A DNA stretch of 64,000 nt from Aurantiacibacter sp. MUD11 (GTDB lineage Bacteria; Pseudomonadota; Alphaproteobacteria; Sphingomonadales; Sphingomonadaceae): NCBI RefSeq assembly GCF_026967575.1, contig NZ_CP114054.1, positions 1,922,001 to 1,986,000 on the forward strand, read 5' to 3'. Position 1 is the stretch's first letter. Each line of letters starts with the position of its first letter. Below the pieces are notes generated by a model. The model worked only from the letters and a program-made list of their open reading frames with translations, searched no databases and had not been told where the DNA came from. This document shows, in pieces, positions 1-7,721 of this stretch. Position numbers and translations under genes: made by a program.

Positions 1-351
1 GGCAAAGATGGTATAGGCGGCCTCTTCCTCGCGCGCCGCGTGGGCGGCTTGCTCGTGGCGGTCTTTCAGCCGGCGCTTGTAGCGGCGCAGCTGCTTTTCG
101 ATCTTGTCGGCCGCCTGGTCGAAGGCGAGATGCGCGTCCTGCGCCTGGCCGTGGCTCTTCAGGATAAGTCCATGATTTACATGGAGAACGATATCAGCCG
201 CGAACCCGTTGGCCGGAGCCTTTCCGAAGGTGACGGTGGATGAAAGCGCGCGACTGAAATGCTTGTCTACTATGGACTCAAGTCGGTTGGATGCGTGTTC
301 CTGTAATGCTGCCCCGGTATCCACCTGATGTCCCGACACGCGAATATCCAT
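1..351 (-). CDS. hpf: Ribosome hibernation promoting factor, 3' part cut by window edge
   Basis: Starts at the ATG complementary to 349-351 and runs off the left edge, giving 117 visible residues. The N-terminus MDIRVSGHQVDTG and the segment FADIVLHV-type beta strands followed by AFDQAADKIEKQLRRYKRR match the HPF/RaiA (sigma-54 modulation) fold, which binds the 30S decoding site and stabilises inactive 70S or 100S ribosomes in starved cells. The linker EQAAHAAREEEA suggests the long form with a C-terminal dimerisation domain outside the window. An AAGGAG ribosome-binding site lies about 10 bases upstream. It is the last visible member of the leftward gene set that starts at oriC. Confidence 0.9.
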   Translation of the reverse strand, partial: MDIRVSGHQVDTGAALQEHASNRLESIVDKHFSRALSSTVTFGKAPANGFAADIVLHVNHGLILKSHGQAQDAHLAFDQAADKIEKQLRRYKRRLKDRHEQAAHAAREEEAAYTIFA

Positions 352-410
352 GTGCGCTGGCTCCTTCTGTTATCGTTATACTCTAGCAGACCCGATGTGG
401 GATCACACCC

Positions 411-1097
411 TCAAGACGTCCAGAGCGGAGATTCAAACGATTCCAGAAAGGCTTTGTGCCGAGCAATTTCCTCATCGCTGGGCTGGTGCGGGCGCGGAGC
501 GCGATATTCGCCCAGTTTCGGGGCGAATCGAGTCGCCGTGACCGTCCCCTCACCGGTGTTGTCGACCGCCAGCTGCAGGCCGATCTGTCGGCCGCCGGTA
601 AGTTCGACATAGACCTGCGCCAGTAGTTCGGCGTCGAGCAGGGCGCCGTGCAGCGTACGGTGGCTGCGATCGATTCCGTAACGCGTGCAAAGCGCATCGA
701 GCGAATGTTTCGCACCAGGGTGCCGACGGCGGGCCAGGACAAGCGTATCGACCATGCGTTCGACATGTACTTCGCCATGACCACACTGCGTCAGCTCGAA
801 ATTGAGGAAGCCGAAGTCGAACTGCGCATTGTGGGCCACCAGCGGATCCTCGCCGATGAATTCCAGCAGGTCGTGCACCCTCTCGGCGAACAGCGGCTTG
901 TCCGAGAGGAAGGCGGCGGACAGGCCGTGGACCCTCTCCGCCTCGACCGGCATGTCGCGCTGCGGATTGAAATATTCGTGGAAGGTGCGCCCGGTGGCGA
1001 CCCGGTTGACCATCTCGATGCAACCGATCTCGACCAGCCGGTCGCCAGTCAGCGGGTCCAGCCCGGTGGTTTCGGTATCGAAGATGATTTCACGCAT
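411..1097 (-). CDS. dnaQ: DNA polymerase III epsilon subunit (proofreading 3'-5' exonuclease)
   Basis: A 228-residue protein of the DEDDh exonuclease family. Exo I is FDTETTG near residues 6-12 (acidic D and E), Exo II is HNAQFDFGFL near 90-100, and Exo III has the His and Asp of LHGALLDAELL near 145-160. It removes misincorporated bases within the replicative polymerase core. Length and the C-terminal tail, including a region that would bind the alpha subunit, fit DnaQ rather than a short oligoribonuclease. It sits 24 bases downstream of coaE in the same leftward operon; coaE-dnaQ next to aroE and maf is a common alphaproteobacterial order. Confidence 0.95.
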   Translation of the reverse strand: MREIIFDTETTGLDPLTGDRLVEIGCIEMVNRVATGRTFHEYFNPQRDMPVEAERVHGLSAAFLSDKPLFAERVHDLLEFIGEDPLVAHNAQFDFGFLNFELTQCGHGEVHVERMVDTLVLARRRHPGAKHSLDALCTRYGIDRSHRTLHGALLDAELLAQVYVELTGGRQIGLQLAVDNTGEGTVTATRFAPKLGEYRAPRPHQPSDEEIARHKAFLESFESPLWTS

Positions 1098-1121
1098 GAG
1101 TCCAATATCGCCCCGGTGTAC

Positions 1122-1730
1122 CTAATCGCGCAAGTCGGCGCGCAGCTTGTCCACCAGAGCCTGCACCTGCGCCGCGGTATCCGCCAGCGTGGTGCCGGTA
1201 TCGATCACGTAATCGGCGCGGGCGCGCTTGTCCGCGTCGGGCATTTGCAGCGACAGGATCTGCGCGAACTTCTCTTCCGTCATGCCGGGGCGCGAGAGCA
1301 CCCGCTCGCGCTGCACCTCTGCCGGGGCAGAGACGACCACGACCTTGTCGACCGTTTCCGCGCCGGTCTTCTCGAACAGCAGCGGGATGTCGAACACCAC
1401 CATCGGTTCCGCTGCATGCCGCGCCAGGAATTGCTCGCGGGCTTTCGCCACCGCGGGGTGGACGATGGCTTCCAGCCGCGCCAGTGCATCGGGATCGCCG
1501 AACACCATCGCCCCCAGCGCATCACGCCGCACACCTTCGTGACCGGTGGAGCCGGGGAAGGCCGCTTCGATTTCCGGCACCAGCGAACCACCCGGTCCTT
1601 GCATCCGGCGCACTTCGGCGTCGGCATCGAAAACCGGCACGCCAGCATCGGCGAACATCGCCGCGACCGTGCTCTTGCCCATGGCAATCGATCCGGTGAG
1701 GCCGACGATGCAGGGCTGGTCGCCGGTCAC
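1122..1730 (-). CDS. coaE: Dephospho-CoA kinase
   Basis: A 202-residue P-loop kinase that phosphorylates the 3'-OH of dephospho-CoA, the last step of coenzyme A synthesis. The N-terminal Walker A is GLTGSIAMGKST (residues about 10-21); the usual third glycine (SIGMGKS) is alanine here but the GxxxxGKS frame is intact. DADAEVRRMQ and the VVFDIPLLFE segment match the family's CoA-binding and lid regions. The start is GTG at 1728-1730, chosen because it forms a GTGA overlap with the aroE stop; the alternative would leave the P-loop too close to the N-terminus. Cytoplasmic, translationally coupled to aroE. Confidence 0.95.
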   Translation of the reverse strand: MTGDQPCIVGLTGSIAMGKSTVAAMFADAGVPVFDADAEVRRMQGPGGSLVPEIEAAFPGSTGHEGVRRDALGAMVFGDPDALARLEAIVHPAVAKAREQFLARHAAEPMVVFDIPLLFEKTGAETVDKVVVVSAPAEVQRERVLSRPGMTEEKFAQILSLQMPDADKRARADYVIDTGTTLADTAAQVQALVDKLRADLRD

Positions 1731-2584
1731 TGGCTGAGAATCCGGCGCAGGGCGTCGTCCTTGTCGGCGCGTGGCGGCGCCTGGCCGAAGAACTTCTCGA
1801 ACGCGACCGCGGCCTGGCCGATCAGCATGGCGAGCCCATCAATCGTGCGGAAGCCCTGTTCGCGCGCCCGCTGCAACAAGGGAGTGTCGAGCGGGGCGGT
1901 GACGATATCGTAGACGATACTGCCCGGCGGCACGTGGGTGAGATCGAATTCGAGCGGCGGCTGTCCCGTCATGCCCAACGGGCTGGCGTTGACCACCAGG
2001 TCGAAACAGCCTTCGCGGTCGTCGAATTCGAAGTCGGTCGCGTCGGCAAAGTGGGCGAGCGGCGCTACATGGTGCTGCCCTTCCGGGGCCAGCTCTTCGA
2101 GGATGGACCGCGCCTTGGCCACACTGCGACCGGCCAGCACCACGGTTACACCCTCCCCTGCCAGTCCGGCGACGATGGCCCGCGCTGCGCCGCCCGTGCC
2201 AAGCACGCGCGCCATGCGGAACAGGTGTGGCTGCGCCAAGTCCGCCCGCAGCGGTTCGAGGAAGCCGGGTGCGTCGGTGTTGTAACCCGTCAACCTGCCA
2301 TCCTGCTCGCGCACGATGGTATTCACCGCGCCGATCTTCTCGGCGAGCGGGTCGAGACGATCGAGCAGGGGGATCACCGCCTGCTTGTGCGGCATGGTGA
2401 CATTGCAGCCGAGCCAGTCGGCATCCTCGGCGCGCTCGTGCAGGTAGGCCGCGAGGTCATCCGGCTTGACCAGGCAGCTGTCGTAATGCGCATCGATTCC
2501 CAACTGGCCGAGCCAGTAGCCATGGATCGCCGGCGATTTCGATTGTGCAATCGGATCGCCAATCACCTCGGCATAACGTGTCAT
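1727..2584 (-). CDS. aroE: Shikimate dehydrogenase (NADP+)
   Basis: A 285-residue enzyme reducing 3-dehydroshikimate to shikimate in aromatic amino-acid synthesis. The shikimate-binding SKSPAIHG is near residues 14-21, the catalytic lysine lies in NVTMPHKQAV near 65, NTDAPGF near 90 binds substrate, and the dinucleotide loop reads GTGGAARAI (usual GAGGAA-type). The C-terminal DGLAMLIGQAAVAF matches the family. The frame is open 51 codons further upstream, but ATG 2582-2584 gives MTRYAEVIGDPIAQSKSP, the family N-terminus, and an ATGA overlap with maf. It also overlaps the coaE start by GTGA. Confidence 0.95.
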   Translation of the reverse strand: MTRYAEVIGDPIAQSKSPAIHGYWLGQLGIDAHYDSCLVKPDDLAAYLHERAEDADWLGCNVTMPHKQAVIPLLDRLDPLAEKIGAVNTIVREQDGRLTGYNTDAPGFLEPLRADLAQPHLFRMARVLGTGGAARAIVAGLAGEGVTVVLAGRSVAKARSILEELAPEGQHHVAPLAHFADATDFEFDDREGCFDLVVNASPLGMTGQPPLEFDLTHVPPGSIVYDIVTAPLDTPLLQRAREQGFRTIDGLAMLIGQAAVAFEKFFGQAPPRADKDDALRRILSQ

Positions 2585-3156
2585 CGCGGCAATTCCCCCA
2601 AATCGCGCAAGGCTTCGAGCACCGGCAGCAAGGGCATGCCGAGCACGGTAAACTGATCCCCTTCGATCCGCTCGAACAATTGCACACCGCGTGCCTCGAT
2701 ACGGAAGACGCCGACGCAGTGGCCGACCTCGGGCCATTCAGCATCAAGATAGGTTTCGATGAAGTTATCGGACAACTGACGGACGGACAGCGTGGCAAGG
2801 GCAGCCTGGCGCCAGACGATCTTGCCATCATGCGCGATGGCGGCGGCCGAGTGCAGCTGCATGGTACGACCGGAAAAGTGGCGTAGGTGCTGTGCTGCCT
2901 CGTCCCGGTCGCGCGGCTTGTCGAAGCGGCGATCGCCCACGACGACGAGGGAATCGCTGCCCAGCACCGGGCGAGGATCCTCGATGGCGAGAGCTTTCGC
3001 CTCGGCCAGCGCGAGCGCCACCTGGTCCGGGCGCGCACCTTCCAGTCCGGCCTCCAGCCCACGCTCGTCGACATTGGCCGGCACGGATTCGAACGCCACG
3101 CCGGCCGCTTCCAGCATCGCGCGCCGGGAAGCCGATTTCGATGCCAGCACGATCAT
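2581..3156 (-). CDS. maf: Maf/YceF-type nucleotide pyrophosphatase
   Basis: A 191-residue Maf-family house-cleaning NTP pyrophosphatase, cleaving non-canonical or methylated nucleotides. The N-terminal LASKSASRRAML matches LASxSPRR, the catalytic loop is GSDSLVV near residue 66-72, and LFERIEGDQFTVLGMPLLP at the C-terminus resembles YceF (7-methyl-GTP-specific) more than YhdE, so the YceF substrate is a guess from sequence style. ATGA overlaps join it to ppsR upstream and aroE downstream, giving the block ppsR-maf-aroE-coaE-dnaQ. Confidence 0.92.
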   Translation of the reverse strand: MIVLASKSASRRAMLEAAGVAFESVPANVDERGLEAGLEGARPDQVALALAEAKALAIEDPRPVLGSDSLVVVGDRRFDKPRDRDEAAQHLRHFSGRTMQLHSAAAIAHDGKIVWRQAALATLSVRQLSDNFIETYLDAEWPEVGHCVGVFRIEARGVQLFERIEGDQFTVLGMPLLPVLEALRDLGELPR

Positions 3157-3995
3157 ATGGGCTTGGTTCCCGATTGCCGCGCGCCGCGTTCCTGCCGCTC
3201 CTGGTAGAGCTTGATGATCGCTGCTGCGGACTCCTCGATCGAGCGGCGGGTGACATCGATCACCGGCCAGCCGTTGTCAGCGAACATACGGCGGGCGAAA
3301 GCCACTTCCTTGGCGACACGCTCCTCGTCGACATAGGCGGTAGTGGTCGTCTCGTTCAGCGAGAGCAGCCGGTTGCGGCGGATCTGGATCAGCCGCGCCG
3401 GCGCGGTCGTCAGCCCCACCACCATCGGGTGCTTCAGGTTGAAGAGGGAATCGGGTGGCGGGCTCTCCACCACCAGCGGGATGTTGGCGACCTTGTAGCC
3501 GCGGTTGGCGAGATAGATGGAGGTCGGCGTCTTCGAGGTGCGCGACACGCCTGCCAGCACGATATCGGCTTCTTCCCAGTCCTCGTGACTGATACCGTCG
3601 TCATGCGCGATGGTGAACTGGATGGCATCGACGCGCGCGAAGTAAGCCTCGTCCATGCGGTTCTTCCCGCCAGGCCGGCCATGCGCCTCCTGCCCCAGCC
3701 GTTCCTCCAGCGCCGCGACGATCGGGTCCATCACCGAGACATGCGGCAAGGCCAGTTGGCGGCAGGCGTCTTCCAGTCGCTTGCGCGTCGTCTCGTTGCT
3801 GAGCGTATAGAGGACAAGGCCGGGGTTGGTCTTGAAGTCGTCCATGATCCGCTCAAGGTGCTGGACCGAGCGGACCATTGGCCAGAAGTGGCGCTGAACA
3901 TCGGCATCCTGGAACTGGGCCAAGGCTGCCTTGGCCAGCATTTCCAGCGTTTCGCCGGTGGAGTCCGAGAGGAGATGGAGATGCAGCCGGGCCAT
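3153..3995 (-). CDS. ppsR: Pyruvate,phosphate dikinase/PEP synthase regulatory kinase-phosphorylase (DUF299)
   Basis: A DUF299 protein of 280 residues, known to phosphorylate (with ADP) and dephosphorylate a threonine of PPDK or PEP synthase. MARLHLHLLSDSTGETLE is the characteristic N-terminus and GVSRTSKTP near residues 150-158 is the P-loop-like signature. The frame also opens at an ATG six codons upstream, but 3993-3995 has a GGGG purine run about 9 bases upstream and matches family N-termini. Its start codon overlaps a perfect DnaA box. This gene is the homologue of RP001, which with hemE borders the origin in Caulobacter and Rickettsia. Confidence 0.93.
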   Translation of the reverse strand: MARLHLHLLSDSTGETLEMLAKAALAQFQDADVQRHFWPMVRSVQHLERIMDDFKTNPGLVLYTLSNETTRKRLEDACRQLALPHVSVMDPIVAALEERLGQEAHGRPGGKNRMDEAYFARVDAIQFTIAHDDGISHEDWEEADIVLAGVSRTSKTPTSIYLANRGYKVANIPLVVESPPPDSLFNLKHPMVVGLTTAPARLIQIRRNRLLSLNETTTTAYVDEERVAKEVAFARRMFADNGWPVIDVTRRSIEESAAAIIKLYQERQERGARQSGTKPI

Positions 3996-4003
3996 GTGGA
4001 TAA
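3995..4003 (-). promoter_or_regulatory. DnaA box (perfect TTATCCACA)
   Basis: The plus strand reads TGTGGATAA, so the minus strand is exactly TTATCCACA, the high-affinity DnaA consensus. It overlaps the last base of the ppsR start codon. DnaA bound here could both initiate replication and repress ppsR translation-proximal transcription (inference). Confidence 0.8.
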
Positions 4004-4293
4004 GCCCCGGCATAAACCACGGGAGCGTTTTGCGGACAAGCTGTCGATGCAGTTAACCCCGGTTCCGAACCGGATTCCCGAGACGAGTCATGGACAAGCA
4101 AGCGTGCTTTTGAACAGTCTGGGGATTACGGGGAGAACTATGACTCGACTCAAGCTTTGTCAGGAGTCGCGGACTTCGGGACGGGTGTTCAAGCCGGGAG
4201 AATTCGGGCAAAGGCGCGCAATCCCCGCAATCCACAGGGCCAACAGAGTCCTGAATCCTTATTAAATATATATATTTTTGATTGGACTCATCG
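3996..4293. other. oriC: Putative chromosomal replication origin (oriC)
   Basis: The 298-base gap between the divergent genes ppsR and hemE. Seen directly: a perfect DnaA box TTATCCACA on the minus strand at its left end, looser DnaA-like 9-mers (two mismatches each) at 4031-4039, 4120-4128 and 4228-4236, a 21-base A/T-only run at 4259-4279, and eight GANTC sites at 4073, 4085, 4142, 4147, 4164, 4246, 4253 and 4285. Known: in Caulobacter and Rickettsia the origin lies between hemE and the DUF299 gene. Genes leave it in both directions (leading-strand orientation), and parABS lies 5-10 kb away. No convincing gene is encoded here. Confidence 0.85.
4259..4279. other. A/T-only tract, candidate DNA unwinding element
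   Basis: Twenty-one consecutive A/T bases, beginning TTATTAAATATA and ending in TTTTT, in otherwise GC-rich DNA. It lies at the hemE end of the putative oriC, 15 bases before the hemE start, the sort of place where strand opening begins. It may also act as a hemE promoter element. Confidence 0.65.
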
Positions 4294-5310
4294 ATGCCCG
4301 GTCCTCTTCTCGACAATCTTGCCGGCCAGCGGACGGACAGGCGGCCCGTATGGCTCATGCGCCAGGCTGGTCGGTACCTGCCCGAATATCGCGCCCTGCG
4401 CGCGGAGAAGGGCGGCTTCCTCGAGCTGGTCTACGATAGCGAGGCCGCGGCAGAGATTACCGTGCAGCCGATCGACCGGTTCGGTTTCGACGGGGCGATC
4501 CTGTTTTCCGACATTCTGATCGTGCCGCATGCACTGGGGCAGGACCTGTGGTTCGAGGCCGGCGAAGGCCCGCGCCTGGCGCCGCCGCTGGTCGACGGGG
4601 TCTGGCAGGGCCTGGAAAAGGCCTTCCATCATTTCGACCCGATCTACCGGACCGTGGAGCTGGTGCGCCAGCGCATCGGCCCGGATGTGACCATGCTCGG
4701 CTTTGCCGGGTCGCCGTGGACGGTCGCCACCTACATGGTCGCCGGCGCCGGGTCGAAGGACCAAGGCGCTGCCCGCAGCCTGGCCTGGCGCGATCCGGCG
4801 GCCTTCCAGTCGCTGGTCGATGCGATCGAGGCGGCAAGCATCGAATACCTTATCGGCCAGATCGATGCCGGGGCGGAAGCGGTGCAGCTGTTCGACAGCT
4901 GGGCCGGTTCGCTTTCGCCATCGCAATTCGAGAAGTGGGTGATCGCCCCCAATGCGCGACTGGCGGCTGCCATCCGCGAAGCCCGCCCCGGAATTCCGGT
5001 GATCGGCTTTCCGAAAGGGGCAGGCGCGAAATTGCCCGCCTACGCGCGCGAAACGGGTGTCGATGCCCTGGGGATCGACGAGACGCAGGATTCGGCCTGG
5101 ATCGCCTCCCAGCTGCCCGCAAACATGCCTGTGCAGGGCAATCTCGACCCGATGCTGCTGCTGGCAGGCGGCGCGGCGCTGGAATCCGAAGTGCGGCGCA
5201 TCTGCGATGCGTTTGGTGATCGGCCGCACGTGTTCAACCTCGGCCACGGGATCGACAAGGAAACCCCCATCGCCCACGTCGAGCAATTGCTGGCGCTGCT
5301 CAGGGGATGA
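4294..5310 (+). CDS. hemE: Uroporphyrinogen decarboxylase
   Basis: A 338-residue enzyme that removes four acetate carboxyls from uroporphyrinogen III to give coproporphyrinogen III in haem synthesis. The signature RPVWLMRQAGRYLPEYR is at about residues 14-30; FSDILIVPHALG carries the substrate-binding aspartate; GFAGSPWTVATYM and FPKGAG are further family blocks. ATG 4294 is preferred to an in-frame TTG at 4282 because it gives the usual short N-terminal arm. It is the first rightward gene from oriC and is followed after 31 bases by hemJ, so the two may be co-transcribed. Confidence 0.96.
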   Translation: MPGPLLDNLAGQRTDRRPVWLMRQAGRYLPEYRALRAEKGGFLELVYDSEAAAEITVQPIDRFGFDGAILFSDILIVPHALGQDLWFEAGEGPRLAPPLVDGVWQGLEKAFHHFDPIYRTVELVRQRIGPDVTMLGFAGSPWTVATYMVAGAGSKDQGAARSLAWRDPAAFQSLVDAIEAASIEYLIGQIDAGAEAVQLFDSWAGSLSPSQFEKWVIAPNARLAAAIREARPGIPVIGFPKGAGAKLPAYARETGVDALGIDETQDSAWIASQLPANMPVQGNLDPMLLLAGGAALESEVRRICDAFGDRPHVFNLGHGIDKETPIAHVEQLLALLRG

Positions 5311-5341
5311 CGCGGCGCCCGTCGACAACTAGATTGGCTCT

Positions 5342-5803
5342 ATGCAGGAAGCGCTCGCCATGACCTATCTCTGGCTCAAGGCCGGCCACATCATCTTCAT
5401 GACCTTCTGGATGGCGGGCCTGTTCATGCTGCCGCGGCAGATGATCTACATGCATGGAACCGCGCCAGGTTCTCCCGAGGAAGCGGCCTGGGCCAGGCGC
5501 AGCGGTCTGCTGCGCAAGATCATCCTCTCGCCCAGCCTGATCGTGGTCTGGGTGCTGGGTCTGATGATGGCCTGGTCGCGTGATCTCTGGCTGGTGGTCT
5601 GGTTCGATCTGAAGCTGCTGGCGGTGATCGCCCTCACGGGTTTTCACGGCTGGCTGGTCGGCAAGTCGAGGGCCATGGCGGCGGGCGAGCGTCCGCTGAC
5701 CGAAAAGCAGCTGCGCGCCTGGGGTGAATTTCCCGGCGTTGCGCTGGCGGTGATTGTCATCCTCGTGGTAGTCGGCCAGGTGGCGCTCCCCGGTCGCTGG
5801 TAA
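5342..5803 (+). CDS. hemJ: Protoporphyrinogen IX oxidase HemJ
   Basis: A 153-residue membrane protein (UPF0093/HemJ) that oxidises protoporphyrinogen IX to protoporphyrin IX. The first helix TYLWLKAGHIIFMTFWMAG holds the conserved histidine, and the segment LFMLPRQMIYMHG follows; four hydrophobic segments are visible (about residues 8-28, 59-79, 83-103, 131-150). A second ATG at 5360 starts MTYLWLK and could be the true start; AGGA precedes it by about 10 bases. Following hemE directly, it continues the haem pathway. A 6-bp hairpin at 5808-5823 just after the stop lacks a U tract. Confidence 0.9.
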   Translation: MQEALAMTYLWLKAGHIIFMTFWMAGLFMLPRQMIYMHGTAPGSPEEAAWARRSGLLRKIILSPSLIVVWVLGLMMAWSRDLWLVVWFDLKLLAVIALTGFHGWLVGKSRAMAAGERPLTEKQLRAWGEFPGVALAVIVILVVVGQVALPGRW

Positions 5804-6004
5804 TGTCGCTGGCAATCGCCAGCCCGTTCTGAATCCGTGCCGGGTGACCCCAGCCATGCGATTTGCGAATTGACCGGCCCAGCCGAACACCATATCTGCT
5901 GACTCCTCACCGGCTACAGGTCGCGGCACGAACCGGCGACCGGGTCTGCTTTCTCCAAGCCCAGATGGCCCGCCGGCATCCTAACCAATTGGAATATTTG
6001 AAAA

Positions 6005-7261
6005 ATGCATCTTAAAGAACTCAAGCAAAGGACGCCGGCAGAGCTTGTCTCGATGGCTGAAGAGCTGGGCGTCGAAGGCGCCAGCACCATGCGCCGGCAG
6101 GACCTCATGTTCGCCATCCTCAAGGAAGTGGCGGAAGACGGCGAGGAAATCCTCGGCATCGGCACGATCGAAGTGCTGGCCGATGGCTTCGGTTTCCTGC
6201 GCTCGCCCGAGGCGAACTACCTCGCCGGTCCTGACGATATCTATGTCTCGCCCAACCAGGTCCGCAAATGGGGCCTGCGCACCGGCGACACGGTGGAAGG
6301 CGAAATCCGCGCGCCCAAGGATGGCGAGCGGTACTTCGCGCTTACCAAGCTGAAGGAGGTCAACTACGAAGACCCCGAGGCTGTTCGCCACCGCACCAAT
6401 TTCGACAACCTGACGCCGCTCTATCCGGACGAGCGGCTGAAGCTCGATACCAAGGATCCGACGGTCAAGGACAAGTCGGCCCGCGTGATCGACCTGATCA
6501 GCCCGCAGGGCAAGGGCCAGCGTTCGCTGATCGTGGCGCCGCCGCGTACCGGTAAGACGGTGCTGCTGCAGAACATCGCCAAGGCGATTACCGACAACCA
6601 CCCGGAAGTCTTCCTGCTGGTGCTGCTCGTCGACGAGCGCCCCGAGGAAGTCACCGACATGCAGCGCAGCGTGAAGGGCGAGGTGATTTCCTCTACCTTC
6701 GACGAGCCCGCCGCCCGCCACGTGCAGGTGGCCGAAATGGTCATCGAGAAGGCCAAGCGCCTGGTCGAGCATAAGAAGGACGTGGTGATCCTGCTCGACT
6801 CGATCACCCGTCTCGGCCGTGCCTACAACACCGTGGTGCCCAGCTCGGGCAAGGTGCTGACCGGCGGTGTCGACGCCAACGCCCTGCAACGGCCCAAGCG
6901 CTTCTTCGGTGCTGCGCGTAACATCGAGGAGGGCGGTTCGCTCTCCATCATCGCCACCGCGCTGATCGATACCGGCAGCCGCATGGACGAAGTGATTTTC
7001 GAAGAGTTCAAGGGCACCGGTAACAGCGAAATCGTGCTCGACCGCAAGGTGGCCGACAAGCGCATCTTCCCGGCACTGGATGTCGGCAAGTCCGGCACCC
7101 GCAAGGAAGAGCTGCTGGTCGACCAGGCCACCCTTTCCAAGATGTATGTCCTGCGCCGCATCTTGATGCAGATGGGCACGGTCGACGCGATGGAATTCCT
7201 GCTCGACAAGATGAAGGATTCCAAGACCAACGAAGACTTCTTCGAGACGATGAACCAGTAA
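6005..7261 (+). CDS. rho: Transcription termination factor Rho
   Basis: A 418-residue hexameric RNA helicase. The N-terminal Rho_N domain (about 1-45) starts [15 protein letters not shown], followed by the cold-shock-like RNA-binding domain (about 48-120, [13 protein letters not shown]), and the RecA-like ATPase with Walker [12 protein letters not shown] near 178 and Walker [17 protein letters not shown] near 260. The Q-loop and R-loop regions ([19 protein letters not shown]) are intact. The 200-base leader contains no gene; rho genes often autoregulate through such leaders. The hemE-hemJ-rho order near the origin is usual in this order of bacteria. Confidence 0.97.
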   Translation: MHLKELKQRTPAELVSMAEELGVEGASTMRRQDLMFAILKEVAEDGEEILGIGTIEVLADGFGFLRSPEANYLAGPDDIYVSPNQVRKWGLRTGDTVEGEIRAPKDGERYFALTKLKEVNYEDPEAVRHRTNFDNLTPLYPDERLKLDTKDPTVKDKSARVIDLISPQGKGQRSLIVAPPRTGKTVLLQNIAKAITDNHPEVFLLVLLVDERPEEVTDMQRSVKGEVISSTFDEPAARHVQVAEMVIEKAKRLVEHKKDVVILLDSITRLGRAYNTVVPSSGKVLTGGVDANALQRPKRFFGAARNIEEGGSLSIIATALIDTGSRMDEVIFEEFKGTGNSEIVLDRKVADKRIFPALDVGKSGTRKEELLVDQATLSKMYVLRRILMQMGTVDAMEFLLDKMKDSKTNEDFFETMNQ

Positions 7262-7265
7262 CATC

Positions 7266-7718
7266 ATGGGCGAGGGTTTGCAGGCACAGACCGGCAACCT
7301 CGCCCAGATCGCTGTCATCACGTCGCGCCCGGAAGCGCTGGTTATCGCCAGTGCTCTCGAACATGCAGGTGTGCCGGTATGGATTGACGGCATGCACCAC
7401 GCCTCGGTCGACCCCCTGTTGGTTGCGCTTGGCGGACACCGTCTGCGCGTGCCGTCCGGTCAATATGGCGAGGCGAGCGATATCCTGCGCGAGATCGGCT
7501 TGCCGGACGCACCGGTAAGCTATCTGGGACAACGACGAGCGGTAACGCGGTTTCTCGCCCTCTATGTCGGCACCTTGTTCGGTTTCGTCTTCCTCGGATT
7601 TCTCTTTACCGATATTCCCAAGACTTACTTGCAGCTCCCCGTATTCATGGGACTGGGCGTGCAAGTCGATCCGCGCGGGCCGAACGAGTATTCGCTGGCG
7701 CCGCGCGCGAGGGACTAG
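7266..7718 (+). CDS. Small membrane protein with N-terminal DUF2007-like domain
   Basis: A 150-residue protein starting four bases after the rho stop. Residues about 14-80 (AVITSRPEALVIASALEHAGVPVWIDG...LRVPSGQYGEASDIL) resemble the ferredoxin-like DUF2007 putative signal-transducing domain, which spans the same pattern of a short strand, helix and an L.V...A..IL motif. One or two membrane segments follow (about 97-116, FLALYVGTLFGFVFLGFLF), then a short tail. The function is not known. Close spacing suggests read-through transcription from rho, but its ribosome-binding site is poor. Confidence 0.75.
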   Translation: MGEGLQAQTGNLAQIAVITSRPEALVIASALEHAGVPVWIDGMHHASVDPLLVALGGHRLRVPSGQYGEASDILREIGLPDAPVSYLGQRRAVTRFLALYVGTLFGFVFLGFLFTDIPKTYLQLPVFMGLGVQVDPRGPNEYSLAPRARD

Positions 7719-7721
7719 TCG

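Noticed and set aside
2892..4265. 457-residue plus-strand frame across maf, ppsR and the origin
   Set aside because: Antisense of two real genes and runs through the origin; composition Arg/Pro/Gly-rich without domains.
4053..4358. 101-residue minus-strand frame in the ppsR-hemE gap
   Set aside because: Overlaps oriC and the hemE start, no ribosome-binding site and no motif.
5808..5823. Hairpin after hemJ
   Set aside because: Only six base pairs and no U tract; not supported as a terminator.
5300..5929. 209-residue minus-strand frame over hemJ
   Set aside because: Antisense of hemJ, rich in Gln/His/Arg, no domain.
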